In this document: positions 7,036-13,654 of the stretch, in pieces
Layout of the letters: the number at the start of each line of letters is the position of its first letter
Numbering within the stretch: position 1 is the first letter of the stretch
NCBI GenBank assembly: GCA_964519015.1
Contig: CAZFHZ010000067.1
Location: 1 to 18,489 of the forward strand
DNA: 18,489 nucleotides
Direction: 5' to 3'
Origin: CAZFHZ01 sp964519015
Lineage (GTDB): Bacteria > Blakebacterota > Blakebacteria > Blakebacterales > CAYUVJ01
Program-made: the position numbers and the translations under genes
The notes under the pieces: model-generated
Seen by the model: the letters and a program-made list of their open reading frames with translations, nothing else
What the model was told of the DNA's origin: nothing
Database searches by the model: none

Positions 7036-7830
7036 ATGCGGCTGCCCCGGGAGCCCATCGCGATACGTTTCATCGAATCGGTGGGCCAATGGTCCATCCG
7101 CCTGGCCACCGGGGTAGGCGCCCTGGTCATGATGGTCCTCCGGATGACGGCCTCGCTCCCCCGCCTGATCCGTCACCCGAAGCTCTTCTTCGAGCAGGCC
7201 GACCGGATCGGGGTGGGGAGCGTCCCCCTGGTGCTGCTGGCCAGCCTCTTCACCGGGGCGGTCTCGGCCGCCCAGGCCGGCTACCAGATCCGGGATTACG
7301 CCCCCCTCTCGCTGGTCGGGGCCGCGGTCGGCAAGGCGGTCATCCTGGAACTGGCCCCGGTGCTCACCGCACTGGTGGTGGCCGCCCGGGTGAGCACCTC
7401 GATCGCCGCCGAACTGGGGACCATGCGGGTGACCGAGCAGGTGGACGCCCTCGAGGTCATGGCCATCGACCCGATCTGGTATCTGGCCGCGCCCCGTTTT
7501 TTCGCCGGCCTGCTGATGACGCCCTTCCTGGTCCTGCTGGCCACCCTGGTGGCCATCCTGGGTGGTTACTTCGTCTCCTACCTGACCCTCGGCCTGTCCA
7601 CCGCGACCTTTTTTAACGGGGTCCAGGCCTTCTTCCTGACCTGGGACGTGGTCATCAACCAGACCAAGGCCTTCATCTTCGGCGGGATATTGACCATCTC
7701 GGGAGTCTTCTTCGGCTACCGCGCCCGCGGGGGGGCCGAAGGGGTGGGGCGGGCCACGATCGATGCGATCGTCACCGCCTGCGTGCTCATCCTGATGTTC
7801 GACTACATCGTAGCCACGGTGATGATGTGA
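7036..7830 (+). CDS. mlaE: MlaE family ABC transporter permease
   Basis: Inner-membrane permease of an MCE-type ABC transporter that moves phospholipids or other lipids between membranes of Gram-negative-type cells. The 264-aa length is typical. Family blocks are visible: FTGAVSAAQAGYQIRDYAP (about 74-92), GKAVILELAPVLTALVVAAR (about 99-118), then VSTSIAAELGTMRVTEQVDA and LEVMAIDPIWYLAAPRF, the signature MlaE region. Five or so hydrophobic segments follow the usual pattern. The start is ATG 7036, which lies just after an inverted repeat and has no obvious Shine-Dalgarno sequence. The gene overlaps the ATPase gene by GTGA, so the two form one unit. The substrate-binding MlaD partner is not encoded next to them, so the exact substrate cannot be read from this locus. 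Confidence 0.9.
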   Translation: MRLPREPIAIRFIESVGQWSIRLATGVGALVMMVLRMTASLPRLIRHPKLFFEQADRIGVGSVPLVLLASLFTGAVSAAQAGYQIRDYAPLSLVGAAVGKAVILELAPVLTALVVAARVSTSIAAELGTMRVTEQVDALEVMAIDPIWYLAAPRFFAGLLMTPFLVLLATLVAILGGYFVSYLTLGLSTATFFNGVQAFFLTWDVVINQTKAFIFGGILTISGVFFGYRARGGAEGVGRATIDAIVTACVLILMFDYIVATVMM

Positions 7831-8618
7831 TCGCGCCCCGGGAACAGAACGGGGAACGAACCCCGATCGGCTGTATCCGGGTGGAGAAGCTGCGCAAGTA
7901 CCTCTCGGGGCGGCCGGTCCTGCGGGAGGTGAATCTCGAAATACACTGCGGCGAGACGGTCGCCGTGGTGGGCCGGTCCGGGTGCGGCAAGAGCGTGCTG
8001 CTCAAGCACATCATCGGGCTGATGTGGCCCGACTCAGGGAGGGTGCTCATCGACGACCGGAGCCTCTCCGAGATGAGTCGCCAGGAACTTTATGCCACCC
8101 GGCACCGCTTCGGGATGCTCTTTCAGTCGTCCGCTCTCTTCGACAGCATGTCGGTGGGGGAGAACGTCGGCCTCGGCCTGGTCGAGCACTCCCGGCTCTC
8201 CCCGGCCGAGATCGGTGACAAGGTGGCCTACTGCCTCGAGTCGGTCGGCCTGGCCGGCATCGAGCACAAGATGCCGAGCGAGCTGAGCGGAGGGATGAAG
8301 AAGCGGGTCGGGCTGGCCCGGGCGATCGCCCTCGATCCCGAGGTCCTGCTCTTCGACGAGCCGACCACCGGGCTCGATCCCATCATGTCCGCGATCATCG
8401 ACGGGGTGATCGTCGACCTGGTGGACCGGCTCAAGACCACGGCCGTGGTGGTCACCCACGACATGCGCACCGTCAACACGGTATGCCACCGGGTGGCATT
8501 TCTCCACCGGGGCATTATCTTTGCGGAAGGAACCCCCGCGGAGATCAACAGCAGCGAGGACCCGGTCTTGTCGCAGTTCATCTCCGGCCGGGCCGACGGG
8601 CCCATCCAACCCGTCTGA
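7827..8618 (+). CDS. mlaF: MlaF-like ABC transporter ATP-binding protein
   Basis: Cytoplasmic ATPase that powers the MlaE permease encoded just upstream. The 263-aa protein has Walker A GRSGCGKS (about residues 50-57), a Q-loop in MLFQSSALFDSMSVGENVG typical of the MlaF/Ttg2A group, the ABC signature LSGGMKKRVGLARA, Walker B VLLFDEPTTGLDP, and the switch His in VVVTHDM. The start is GTG 7827, overlapping the mlaE stop as GTGA; the first 15 or so residues form a short extension before the fold. Towards the 3' end (about 8480-8525) codons become AT-ending, and a 17-bp dyad and a promoter-like sequence lie there. The next gene, yajC, is 30 bases away, so the Mla-type unit stops here without mlaD, mlaC or mlaB. 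Confidence 0.93.
   Translation: MIAPREQNGERTPIGCIRVEKLRKYLSGRPVLREVNLEIHCGETVAVVGRSGCGKSVLLKHIIGLMWPDSGRVLIDDRSLSEMSRQELYATRHRFGMLFQSSALFDSMSVGENVGLGLVEHSRLSPAEIGDKVAYCLESVGLAGIEHKMPSELSGGMKKRVGLARAIALDPEVLLFDEPTTGLDPIMSAIIDGVIVDLVDRLKTTAVVVTHDMRTVNTVCHRVAFLHRGIIFAEGTPAEINSSEDPVLSQFISGRADGPIQPV
8483..8499. promoter_or_regulatory. 17-bp dyad (possible operator) in the 3' part of mlaF
   Basis: ATGCCACC (8483-8490) and GGTGGCAT (8492-8499) are perfect inverted repeats around one central base. The right arm covers the -35-like GTGGCA of the adjacent promoter candidate. In such GC-rich DNA one or so dyads of this size is expected by chance per window, so the position is the main argument. Confidence 0.3.
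8493..8521 (+). promoter_or_regulatory. Candidate promoter for yajC-def-fmt inside mlaF
   Basis: GTGGCA (8493-8498) is spaced 17 bases from TATCTT (8516-8521). The -10 region reads TATCTTTGC, identical over nine bases to the rpsP promoter candidate. The mlaF codons here end in A or T more than usual. Transcription would start near 8528, about 120 bases before yajC. The -35 match is weak. Confidence 0.3.
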
Positions 8619-8648
8619 CGATTAGTCCCATCTCAAGAGGAGCGGTAC

Positions 8649-8987
8649 GTGACGCAACTTCTGTACACCCTACTGGCCTACCAGGAAGGCGGGGCCGCCC
8701 AGGCGCCCAACCCCCTGATCGCCTTCATGCCCTTCATTCTGATCATCCTGGTCTTCTACTTCCTGATCCTGCGACCGCAGTCGAAGCGGCAGAAGGAGCA
8801 CACAGCCATGGTCAAGGCCCTCTCCAAGGGGGACCGGGTCGTGACCGCCGGCGGCTTCCACGGCGTCATCCAGGGCGTCAGTGAGGAGGAGGACACCGTC
8901 CTGCTCGAGATCGCCGACCGGGTGCGCGTCACCGTGGGCCGCAGCAGCATCTCCCAGGTGAAGAAAGAGAAGCAGGAGAGGAAGTGA
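8649..8987 (+). CDS. yajC: Preprotein translocase subunit YajC
   Basis: Small single-pass membrane protein that associates with SecDF and the SecYEG translocon and supports protein export. The 112-aa product has one hydrophobic segment (about residues 24-41, FMPFILIILVFYFLIL), then the family hallmark RPQSKRQKEH (42-51), and a cytoplasmic domain beginning KALSKGDRVVTAGGFHGVI and ending in a Lys-rich tail. A short Ala/Gln/Pro segment precedes the helix. The start is GTG 8649, with AAGAGGAG at 8635-8642 six bases upstream, so the assignment is firm. It stands 30 bases after mlaF and three bases before def; secD and secF, its usual neighbours, are not in this window. Confidence 0.93.
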   Translation: MTQLLYTLLAYQEGGAAQAPNPLIAFMPFILIILVFYFLILRPQSKRQKEHTAMVKALSKGDRVVTAGGFHGVIQGVSEEEDTVLLEIADRVRVTVGRSSISQVKKEKQERK

Positions 8988-8990
8988 ACG

Positions 8991-9515
8991 ATGGCGCGAC
9001 TCCCCATCCGTCTCTACGGCGACCCGCTCCTGCGCCTGCGCGCCTCCGAGGTCGAGGGGGTCGACGAAGACGTGCGCCGGCTGGCCGCCGACATGGTGGA
9101 GACGATGCGGGACGCCGAAGGGGTCGGCCTGGCGGCCAACCAGGTCGGGGAACTGCAGCGGATTATCGTGGTTGATTTCAAACCGGTCACCGATGAGGAC
9201 CGGACGGAAACTCTGATCAACCCGCGCATCCTCTCCCGGGAGGGGGACCTGGTCCTTCAGGAAGGGTGCCTGAGCATCCCCGGCGTGAACGAGGAGATCA
9301 AGCGGAGTGCCCGTATCCAGGTGGCCTACCTCGACCTTGAGGGTGAGGAGCGCACCCTGGAGAGCGACGGGTATATGAGCGCCGTGTTCCAGCACGAGAT
9401 CGACCACCTCGACGGCGTGCTGATCATCGACCGCATCTCCCCGGTGCGGAAAGGCCTGATCCGCGGCGTCCTGAAACGGATCACCCGCGACGCCGACGCG
9501 GGCCACCGGGCGTGA
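8991..9515 (+). CDS. def: Peptide deformylase
   Basis: Metal-dependent hydrolase that removes the formyl group from the N terminus of new proteins. The 174-aa protein contains all three family motifs: GVGLAANQ (44-51), EGCLS (91-95) whose Cys93 binds the metal, and HEIDH (135-139) whose two His residues bind the metal while Glu136 is the catalytic base. The text QHEIDHLDGVL is the usual form of this block. The start is ATG 8991, preceded by AGAGGA at 8977-8982. The gene overlaps fmt by GTGA, the classic def-fmt pairing that keeps formylation and deformylation co-expressed. The basic C-terminal tail (RKGLIRGVLKRI) is common. Confidence 0.97.
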   Translation: MARLPIRLYGDPLLRLRASEVEGVDEDVRRLAADMVETMRDAEGVGLAANQVGELQRIIVVDFKPVTDEDRTETLINPRILSREGDLVLQEGCLSIPGVNEEIKRSARIQVAYLDLEGEERTLESDGYMSAVFQHEIDHLDGVLIIDRISPVRKGLIRGVLKRITRDADAGHRA

Positions 9516-10477
9516 AGCTCGCCTTCCTGGGCAACGGGGAGTTCGGGGTCCCCGTACTGGAGGCGCTCCAGGTTTCTTCGCATGAAGTGGCGGCCGTGGT
9601 GACCCGTCCCGACCGCCCGGCCGGTCGGGGGCGGGCCCCCGAGCCCTCCCCGATCAAGGCGGCGGCCGACCGCGCCGGGCTGAGCGTGGTCGAGCTGGCC
9701 GACCTGAAGAATGAGGACACCCGCGACCGCCTGGCCGCGCTGGCGGTGGAGTGCTGGGTCGTGGTGGCCTTCCCCATCATCCCCCGGGCCCTGCTCGGAC
9801 TGCCCCCGCGCGGGATCATCAACCTGCACGCCTCCCTGCTGCCGCGCTACCGGGGGGCGGCCCCGATCCAGTGGGCCCTCATCCGGGGGGAGCAGGTGAC
9901 CGGGGTGACTACCTTCTTCATCGATGCCGGGGTCGACACCGGCTCGATCTGCCTGCAACGGGAAGTCGCCATCGAACCGGAGGAGAACGCCGGTGAGCTG
10001 GCCGTCCGGCTAGCCCTCACCGGGGCCACGCTGATGGTCGAGACCCTCGACCGGCTCCAGCGGGGGGATCTCCCCCGGACCCCCCAGGATCCGGCCCTGG
10101 CCACACCGGCCCCCCGGCTGGAGAAGGAGGCGGGGCTGCTCGACTGGACCCTGGAGGCGACCGAGGTCGTCAACCGTGTACGCGGCCTCAATCCCTGGCC
10201 GGGTACCTGGACCTTCTTCGGCTCCGAGCGGATCCTGGTCCGCCGGGCCCACCGGGCGGGCCCCCCCTGGGAAGCCCGGCCGGCCGTTCCGGGCCCGATC
10301 GTGGGTCTTCTGGAGACCGGAGAGCCGGTGGTGGCCGCCGGCGGGGGGAGCGGGATAGTGCTGGTGGAGCTGCAGCGGGCGGGACGGCGTCCGGTCACCG
10401 GCAGCGAATTCGCCCGGGGCATGCGTTGGCAGGGAGGGGAAGAGCTGGGCGGGGGCGCTCTCCCGGACGGGGAGTGA
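9512..10477 (+). CDS. fmt: Methionyl-tRNA formyltransferase
   Basis: Transfers a formyl group from 10-formyltetrahydrofolate to initiator Met-tRNA, so that translation can begin with N-formylmethionine. The 321-aa protein begins with FLGNGEFGVPVLEAL. It has TRPDRPAGRGR (31-41) for tRNA contact and the catalytic block NLHASLLPRYRGAAPIQWAL from residue 104. Asn104, His106 and Asp142 match E. coli Asn108, His110 and Asp146 with a constant offset. The C-terminal OB-like domain is marked by VNRVRGLNPWPGTWT (about 222-236). The start is GTG 9512, overlapping the def stop as GTGA. The following gene, rsmB, begins two bases after its stop, so def-fmt-rsmB is one translation-related unit. Confidence 0.96.
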   Translation: MKLAFLGNGEFGVPVLEALQVSSHEVAAVVTRPDRPAGRGRAPEPSPIKAAADRAGLSVVELADLKNEDTRDRLAALAVECWVVVAFPIIPRALLGLPPRGIINLHASLLPRYRGAAPIQWALIRGEQVTGVTTFFIDAGVDTGSICLQREVAIEPEENAGELAVRLALTGATLMVETLDRLQRGDLPRTPQDPALATPAPRLEKEAGLLDWTLEATEVVNRVRGLNPWPGTWTFFGSERILVRRAHRAGPPWEARPAVPGPIVGLLETGEPVVAAGGGSGIVLVELQRAGRRPVTGSEFARGMRWQGGEELGGGALPDGE

Positions 10478-10478
10478 G

Positions 10479-11834
10479 GTGGCACCCCGCCTCCGGGGGG
10501 AAGGGGAGCCCGACCCGGTCCGCCGGCTGGCTGTCGAGGCCCTGGTCCGCATCGAAGCCGGGACCTTCCTGGAGGAGGCGCTGGCGACCGGTCGCGTCGC
10601 CCTGGCGGGGGAGGAGGCCGGACGGGGGAGGCACCATATCCTGACCGCCGGCACCACCAAATGGCGGGGCCGGCTCGACTACGAACTGGAGCGGCGGCTC
10701 CCCCGCGGGACCGCCAGCCTGTCACCGGTGGTGCGCAACATACTCAGGATGGGGCTGTTCGAGCTGCGGATGGCCGACACTCCGGACTGGGCTGCCGTGG
10801 ACGGTGCGGTCCGGCTGGTGCGGGCCCTCGGCGCACCCGGTCTGGTCCCCCTGGTCAACGGAGTGCTGCGCGGAGCCGCTCGGGAAGGGGAACCGCCGCC
10901 GCCGGAGGAAACCCTGGCCGGACTGGCCGTGACGACCTCGCATCCCCATTGGCTCCTCGAGCGGGTCAGCGGGATGTTCGGTGAGTCCGCCCTCCTCCGA
11001 TTCACCGAATGGAACAACCGGCCGCCCGAGAACTGGGTGCGGGTTGATACCGGCCGGCACACCCTGGAGGATGCGGTCGCCCGGCTGGCCGAGGAGGGGG
11101 TGGCGGTCACCGCCCCCGGGCCCGTGTCCGGCTACCTGCGGCTCCCGGAAGGATGCGCCCCCGATCGCCTGACGGGGCTCCACCAGGGCTGGCTGACCGT
11201 CCAGGACCCGTCGGCCGGGCTGGCCGGCCGGCTGCTCGATCCCCGGCCGGGCTGGCGGGTGGCCGATCCCTTCGCCGCTCCGGGGGGGAAGGCGACCCAC
11301 CTGGCCGAACTGCTGACCGGGAACGGCCGGGTGGACGCTTCCGACGCCGATCCCGTCCGGCGGGAGCGGCTGGAGGGGACGGTCCGCCGGCACGGATCCC
11401 CGCGGCTGCGGGTGCTCCCCTGGACGGAACTGGCCGCTTCGGCCGGGGCCTACGATGGGGTGCTGGCCGATGTCCCCTGTACCAACCTGGGCGTGCTGCG
11501 CCGGCGGGCGGACGCCCGCTGGCGGGTGGATGCCGCCGAACCGGCCCGGATGGCCGACCGGCAGGTCGAGCTGTTGGAACAGGCCGCGGAACTGGTGCGG
11601 CCGGGGGGCGTTCTGGTCTACAGCACCTGTACGGTGCTGCCGGAGGAGAACGAGGGGGTGGTGGCGCGTTTCCTGGATCACCACGACGGATTCGAGCGCT
11701 CCTCGCCCGGGATGTCGGTCCCCGGGACGTTCATAACGGAGGAGGGGGCGGTCTTCGCGAATCCCTGGACGCACGGGATCGACGGAGCCTACGCGACCCG
11801 CCTGAAGCGACGGGAAGAGTGTGATGAACGGTGA
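10479..11834 (+). CDS. rsmB: 16S rRNA (cytosine-5) methyltransferase RsmB
   Basis: S-adenosylmethionine-dependent enzyme that makes 5-methylcytosine in 16S rRNA (position 967 in E. coli). The 451-aa protein has an N-terminal NusB-like helical domain (about residues 12-135) and a methyltransferase domain. The linker motif TTSHPHWLLERV is at 152-163 and QDPSAGLAG at 242-250. The cofactor loop is ADPFAAPGGKATHLAEL (262-278), with Phe where most relatives have Cys. Motif IV is DVPCTNLGVLRRRADARWR with Cys334, and motif VI is YSTCTVLPEENEGVV with nucleophile Cys384. The end GIDGAYATRLKRR is typical. The start is GTG 10479, with GGGGAG a few bases upstream. It overlaps the PASTA gene by 11 bases. 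Confidence 0.94.
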   Translation: MAPRLRGEGEPDPVRRLAVEALVRIEAGTFLEEALATGRVALAGEEAGRGRHHILTAGTTKWRGRLDYELERRLPRGTASLSPVVRNILRMGLFELRMADTPDWAAVDGAVRLVRALGAPGLVPLVNGVLRGAAREGEPPPPEETLAGLAVTTSHPHWLLERVSGMFGESALLRFTEWNNRPPENWVRVDTGRHTLEDAVARLAEEGVAVTAPGPVSGYLRLPEGCAPDRLTGLHQGWLTVQDPSAGLAGRLLDPRPGWRVADPFAAPGGKATHLAELLTGNGRVDASDADPVRRERLEGTVRRHGSPRLRVLPWTELAASAGAYDGVLADVPCTNLGVLRRRADARWRVDAAEPARMADRQVELLEQAAELVRPGGVLVYSTCTVLPEENEGVVARFLDHHDGFERSSPGMSVPGTFITEEGAVFANPWTHGIDGAYATRLKRREECDER

Positions 11835-12699
11835 GAAGAACGACCGGCGGGATAGCGGGGGGTTCGCCCTGATCGTCCGGACGGTGCTGCTGCTGATCCT
11901 CCTGCTGATGGTGATCGGGGTCTTCTTCGCCGGCGGGGTGGTGCTGGTCGACCGCGTCTTCATGCCCGCCTTCACCCACCTGGGGGCCGAGGTGGAACTC
12001 CCCGACGTGGTGGACCAGGAGTTCTACCGGGCGCGCCAGACCCTGCTCGAACTCGGGCTGGAGCTGGAACGCACCGGGGAAGAGTTCAGCCCGGTCATCG
12101 AGGAGGGACACATCATCGACCAGTCACCGGCTCCCTTCACCCGGGTGAAGCGGGGGCGGATGGTCGGAGTGGTCGTGAGCCGGGGACCGGAGGAGATCAT
12201 CATCCCCGATCTGCGCCGCTTCCCCGAGGACCAGGCCAAGGCCAAGCTCCAGGAGTTCGGCCTCATCCTCGGCTCGGTGAGCAGCCGACCCGACAATGCC
12301 CCGACCGGTACGGTCATCGACCAGCGCCCCGAACCGAACTTGAAGTCGTTGCGCAACCGGGCGGTCGACCTGGTGATCAGCTCCGGCCCGGCCCGCGTGA
12401 GCATCCCCATCCCGCGTCTGATCAACCAGGGGCTGGACGGCGCGCTGCGCACGATCCGTGACCTGCAGGGCCAGGTCTGGATCGAATGGATCACCGATGA
12501 CGCCAACCTCCCCCTGACCGTCATCGGGCAGAGCCCCGAGCCGGGGATCAGCGTGGAGGGGACCCCGGTGTTCGACCTGCGGGTCGCGATCCCGCGCGGC
12601 TGGACCATCACCCCGCCCGACACCGCCGGGATCGGCGCGCCCCCTCCCTGGCAGCGCATCCGGCCGGTCCTCCCGCCTCCTGGAGGAGGGCGGCCGTGA
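11824..12699 (+). CDS. Membrane-anchored protein with three PASTA domains
   Basis: A 291-aa protein with a short basic N terminus, one transmembrane helix (about residues 15-43), and three extracytoplasmic PASTA repeats at about 57-121, 124-188 and 192-257. Each repeat has the usual layout: a proline-containing entry such as VELPDVV or IIIPDL, a helix with the family (A)-x-x-x-L pattern, VIxQSPxP-like turns (IIDQSPAP, VIDQRPEP, VIGQSPEP), and a final strand ending in SxGP. A Pro/Gly-rich tail follows. There is no kinase domain, unlike the Ser/Thr kinases in which PASTA domains bind muropeptides or lipid II; cell-wall binding is therefore an inference. The start could be ATG 11824 or the preceding GTG 11821; GGAAGAG at 11813-11819 favours the ATG. 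It overlaps rsmB, and rpe starts within its stop. Confidence 0.88.
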   Translation: MNGEKNDRRDSGGFALIVRTVLLLILLLMVIGVFFAGGVVLVDRVFMPAFTHLGAEVELPDVVDQEFYRARQTLLELGLELERTGEEFSPVIEEGHIIDQSPAPFTRVKRGRMVGVVVSRGPEEIIIPDLRRFPEDQAKAKLQEFGLILGSVSSRPDNAPTGTVIDQRPEPNLKSLRNRAVDLVISSGPARVSIPIPRLINQGLDGALRTIRDLQGQVWIEWITDDANLPLTVIGQSPEPGISVEGTPVFDLRVAIPRGWTITPPDTAGIGAPPPWQRIRPVLPPPGGGRP

Positions 12700-13367
12700 A
12701 GGTCCGGATCGCCCCGAGCCTGCTGGCGGCCGATTTCTCCCGCCTGGCCGAGGAGATCGCCACCGTCGAGGCGGCCGGCGCCGACCTGCTCCACCTCGAT
12801 GTGATGGACGCCCACTTCGTGCCCAACTTGACCTTCGGCCCCCTGGTGATCGCCGGTGTGCGCCGGCTCACCCGACTGCCGCTCGATGTCCACCTGATGG
12901 TCACCGATCCCGACCGGTTCCTCGACGACTACCTGGAGGCGGGGGCCGACCGGATCGACTTCCATCTCGAACCGTTCGCGGAGGAGGAGCGGACCCGGCG
13001 GGCCGAAGGGATCCTGGAACGGCTGGAGCGGGCCGGCGTGGAGCGGGGGATCGCGGTCAGCCCGGCCACCCCGATCGGGATCGTCCTCCCCTGGCTCGAG
13101 CGGCTTGATGCGGTGCTGGTCATGACCGTGGAACCTGGTTTCGGCGGCCAGTCCCTGATCCCGGAATGCGCGGCCAAGATCCCGGAGCTGTGCACCCGCA
13201 GTGGACCGGGGGGACCGGGGGTGGAGATCGGCGTGGACGGCGGAGTCAATCTGGAGAACGCGGCCGCCCTGGCGGCCTCGGGGGCGGGCATGCTGGTGGC
13301 GGGTTCGGCCGTCTTCCGGGCCCCCGATCCGGCCGGGGCCGTCGCCCGGCTCCGCCAGGCCGTCTAG
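12696..13367 (+). CDS. rpe: Ribulose-phosphate 3-epimerase
   Basis: TIM-barrel enzyme that interconverts D-ribulose 5-phosphate and D-xylulose 5-phosphate in the pentose phosphate pathway. The 223-aa protein shows APSLLAADF (6-14), LHLDVMDAHFVPNLTFGP (32-49), DVHLMV (64-69), VEPGFGGQ (145-152) and GVDGGVN (179-185). His33, Asp35, His66 and Asp181 fit the metal-binding and acid-base set of the family. Small deviations are DAHFVPN for the usual DGHFVPN and GIAVSPATP for GIALNP. The start is GTG 12696, overlapping the PASTA gene stop as GTGA, with GGAGGAGG at 12682-12689. That site can pair with CCTCC just upstream, so initiation may rely on ribosomes arriving from the previous gene. It is the last gene before the 287-base gap. 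Confidence 0.96.
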   Translation: MKVRIAPSLLAADFSRLAEEIATVEAAGADLLHLDVMDAHFVPNLTFGPLVIAGVRRLTRLPLDVHLMVTDPDRFLDDYLEAGADRIDFHLEPFAEEERTRRAEGILERLERAGVERGIAVSPATPIGIVLPWLERLDAVLVMTVEPGFGGQSLIPECAAKIPELCTRSGPGGPGVEIGVDGGVNLENAAALAASGAGMLVAGSAVFRAPDPAGAVARLRQAV

Positions 13368-13430
13368 GAACCGCAGCTGAAAAGTAACTCCGACCGGCAC
13401 CTCGGCCGCGCCCCGACCCGAAAAAGTGGG

Positions 13431-13458
13431 TTGGCTTCGGAGGCTTTTCGCCTATCTT
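13431..13458 (+). promoter_or_regulatory. Candidate promoter of the rpsP-rimM-trmD-rplS operon
   Basis: TTGGCT (13431-13436) and TATCTT (13453-13458) are separated by 16 bases in the most AT-rich part of the gap. Transcription would start near 13465, giving a leader of about 190 bases. The -10 region TATCTTTGC is shared with the candidate inside mlaF, and TATCTT with the one inside lgt. Confidence 0.55.
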
Positions 13459-13552
13459 TGCTTGTCTACCGCCCGTACGGCACATCCTCACACGTCCGTC
13501 CCTGACCCCTCGCCCGACCCGCCTTACGCGGAACCGGGAAGAGGAGGGACCG

Positions 13553-13573
13553 ATGCGCGGGCCGCACGGGTGA
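13553..13573 (+). CDS. Possible six-codon leader peptide upstream of rpsP
   Basis: ATG at 13553 is preceded by AGGAGG at 13542-13547 with a five-base spacer, the best ribosome-binding site in the leader. It encodes M-R-G-P-H-G and stops at TGA 13571-13573, 81 bases before rpsP. A small hairpin follows immediately. This may be a translated regulatory ORF or a chance frame; no family can be recognised at this length. Confidence 0.35.
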   Translation: MRGPHG

Positions 13574-13575
13574 GA

Positions 13576-13588
13576 CCGGCGAGGCCGG
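13576..13588 (+). promoter_or_regulatory. Small hairpin after the leader ORF
   Basis: CCGGC (13576-13580) pairs perfectly with GCCGG (13584-13588) around a GAG loop, three bases after the stop of the six-codon frame. There is no T-tract. It might stall ribosomes or polymerase, or be incidental in GC-rich sequence. Confidence 0.25.
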
Positions 13589-13654
13589 GAACGGGTGGGA
13601 TCGCGATCGGGGCTCGAGCGCCGACCGCCGAGGTGACAGGCAAGGAGAATTCGC

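Larger units (their letters stand above)
13368..13654 (+). other. 287-base intergenic region with the rpsP promoter and leader
   Basis: The largest gap in the window. No clear terminator for the preceding operon is visible: a weak four-pair stem at 13395-13408 has no T-tract. It contains the promoter candidate at 13431-13458, a pyrimidine-rich stretch (about 13482-13525), a six-codon reading frame at 13553-13573, small hairpins and palindromes (CCGTACGG at 13473-13480, GATCGCGATC at 13599-13608, GCTCGAGC at 13612-13619), and the rpsP ribosome-binding site AAGGAG at 13642-13647. Confidence 0.7.

Noticed and set aside
5871..7130. A 419-codon minus-strand frame opposite dnaB
   Set aside because: dnaB is complete and fully conserved on the plus strand; the antisense product has no family features.
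7497..7502. A T6 run as a possible terminator inside mlaE
   Set aside because: No stable stem precedes it; it encodes Phe-Phe in a conserved part of the permease.
10722..13400. Two long minus-strand frames opposite rsmB, the PASTA gene and rpe
   Set aside because: All three plus-strand genes are clear families; the antisense frames are low-complexity shadows.
13441..13453. AGGC-TTTTC-GCCT as a terminator of the rpe operon
   Set aside because: The stem is only four pairs, no T-tract follows, and it overlaps the promoter candidate.
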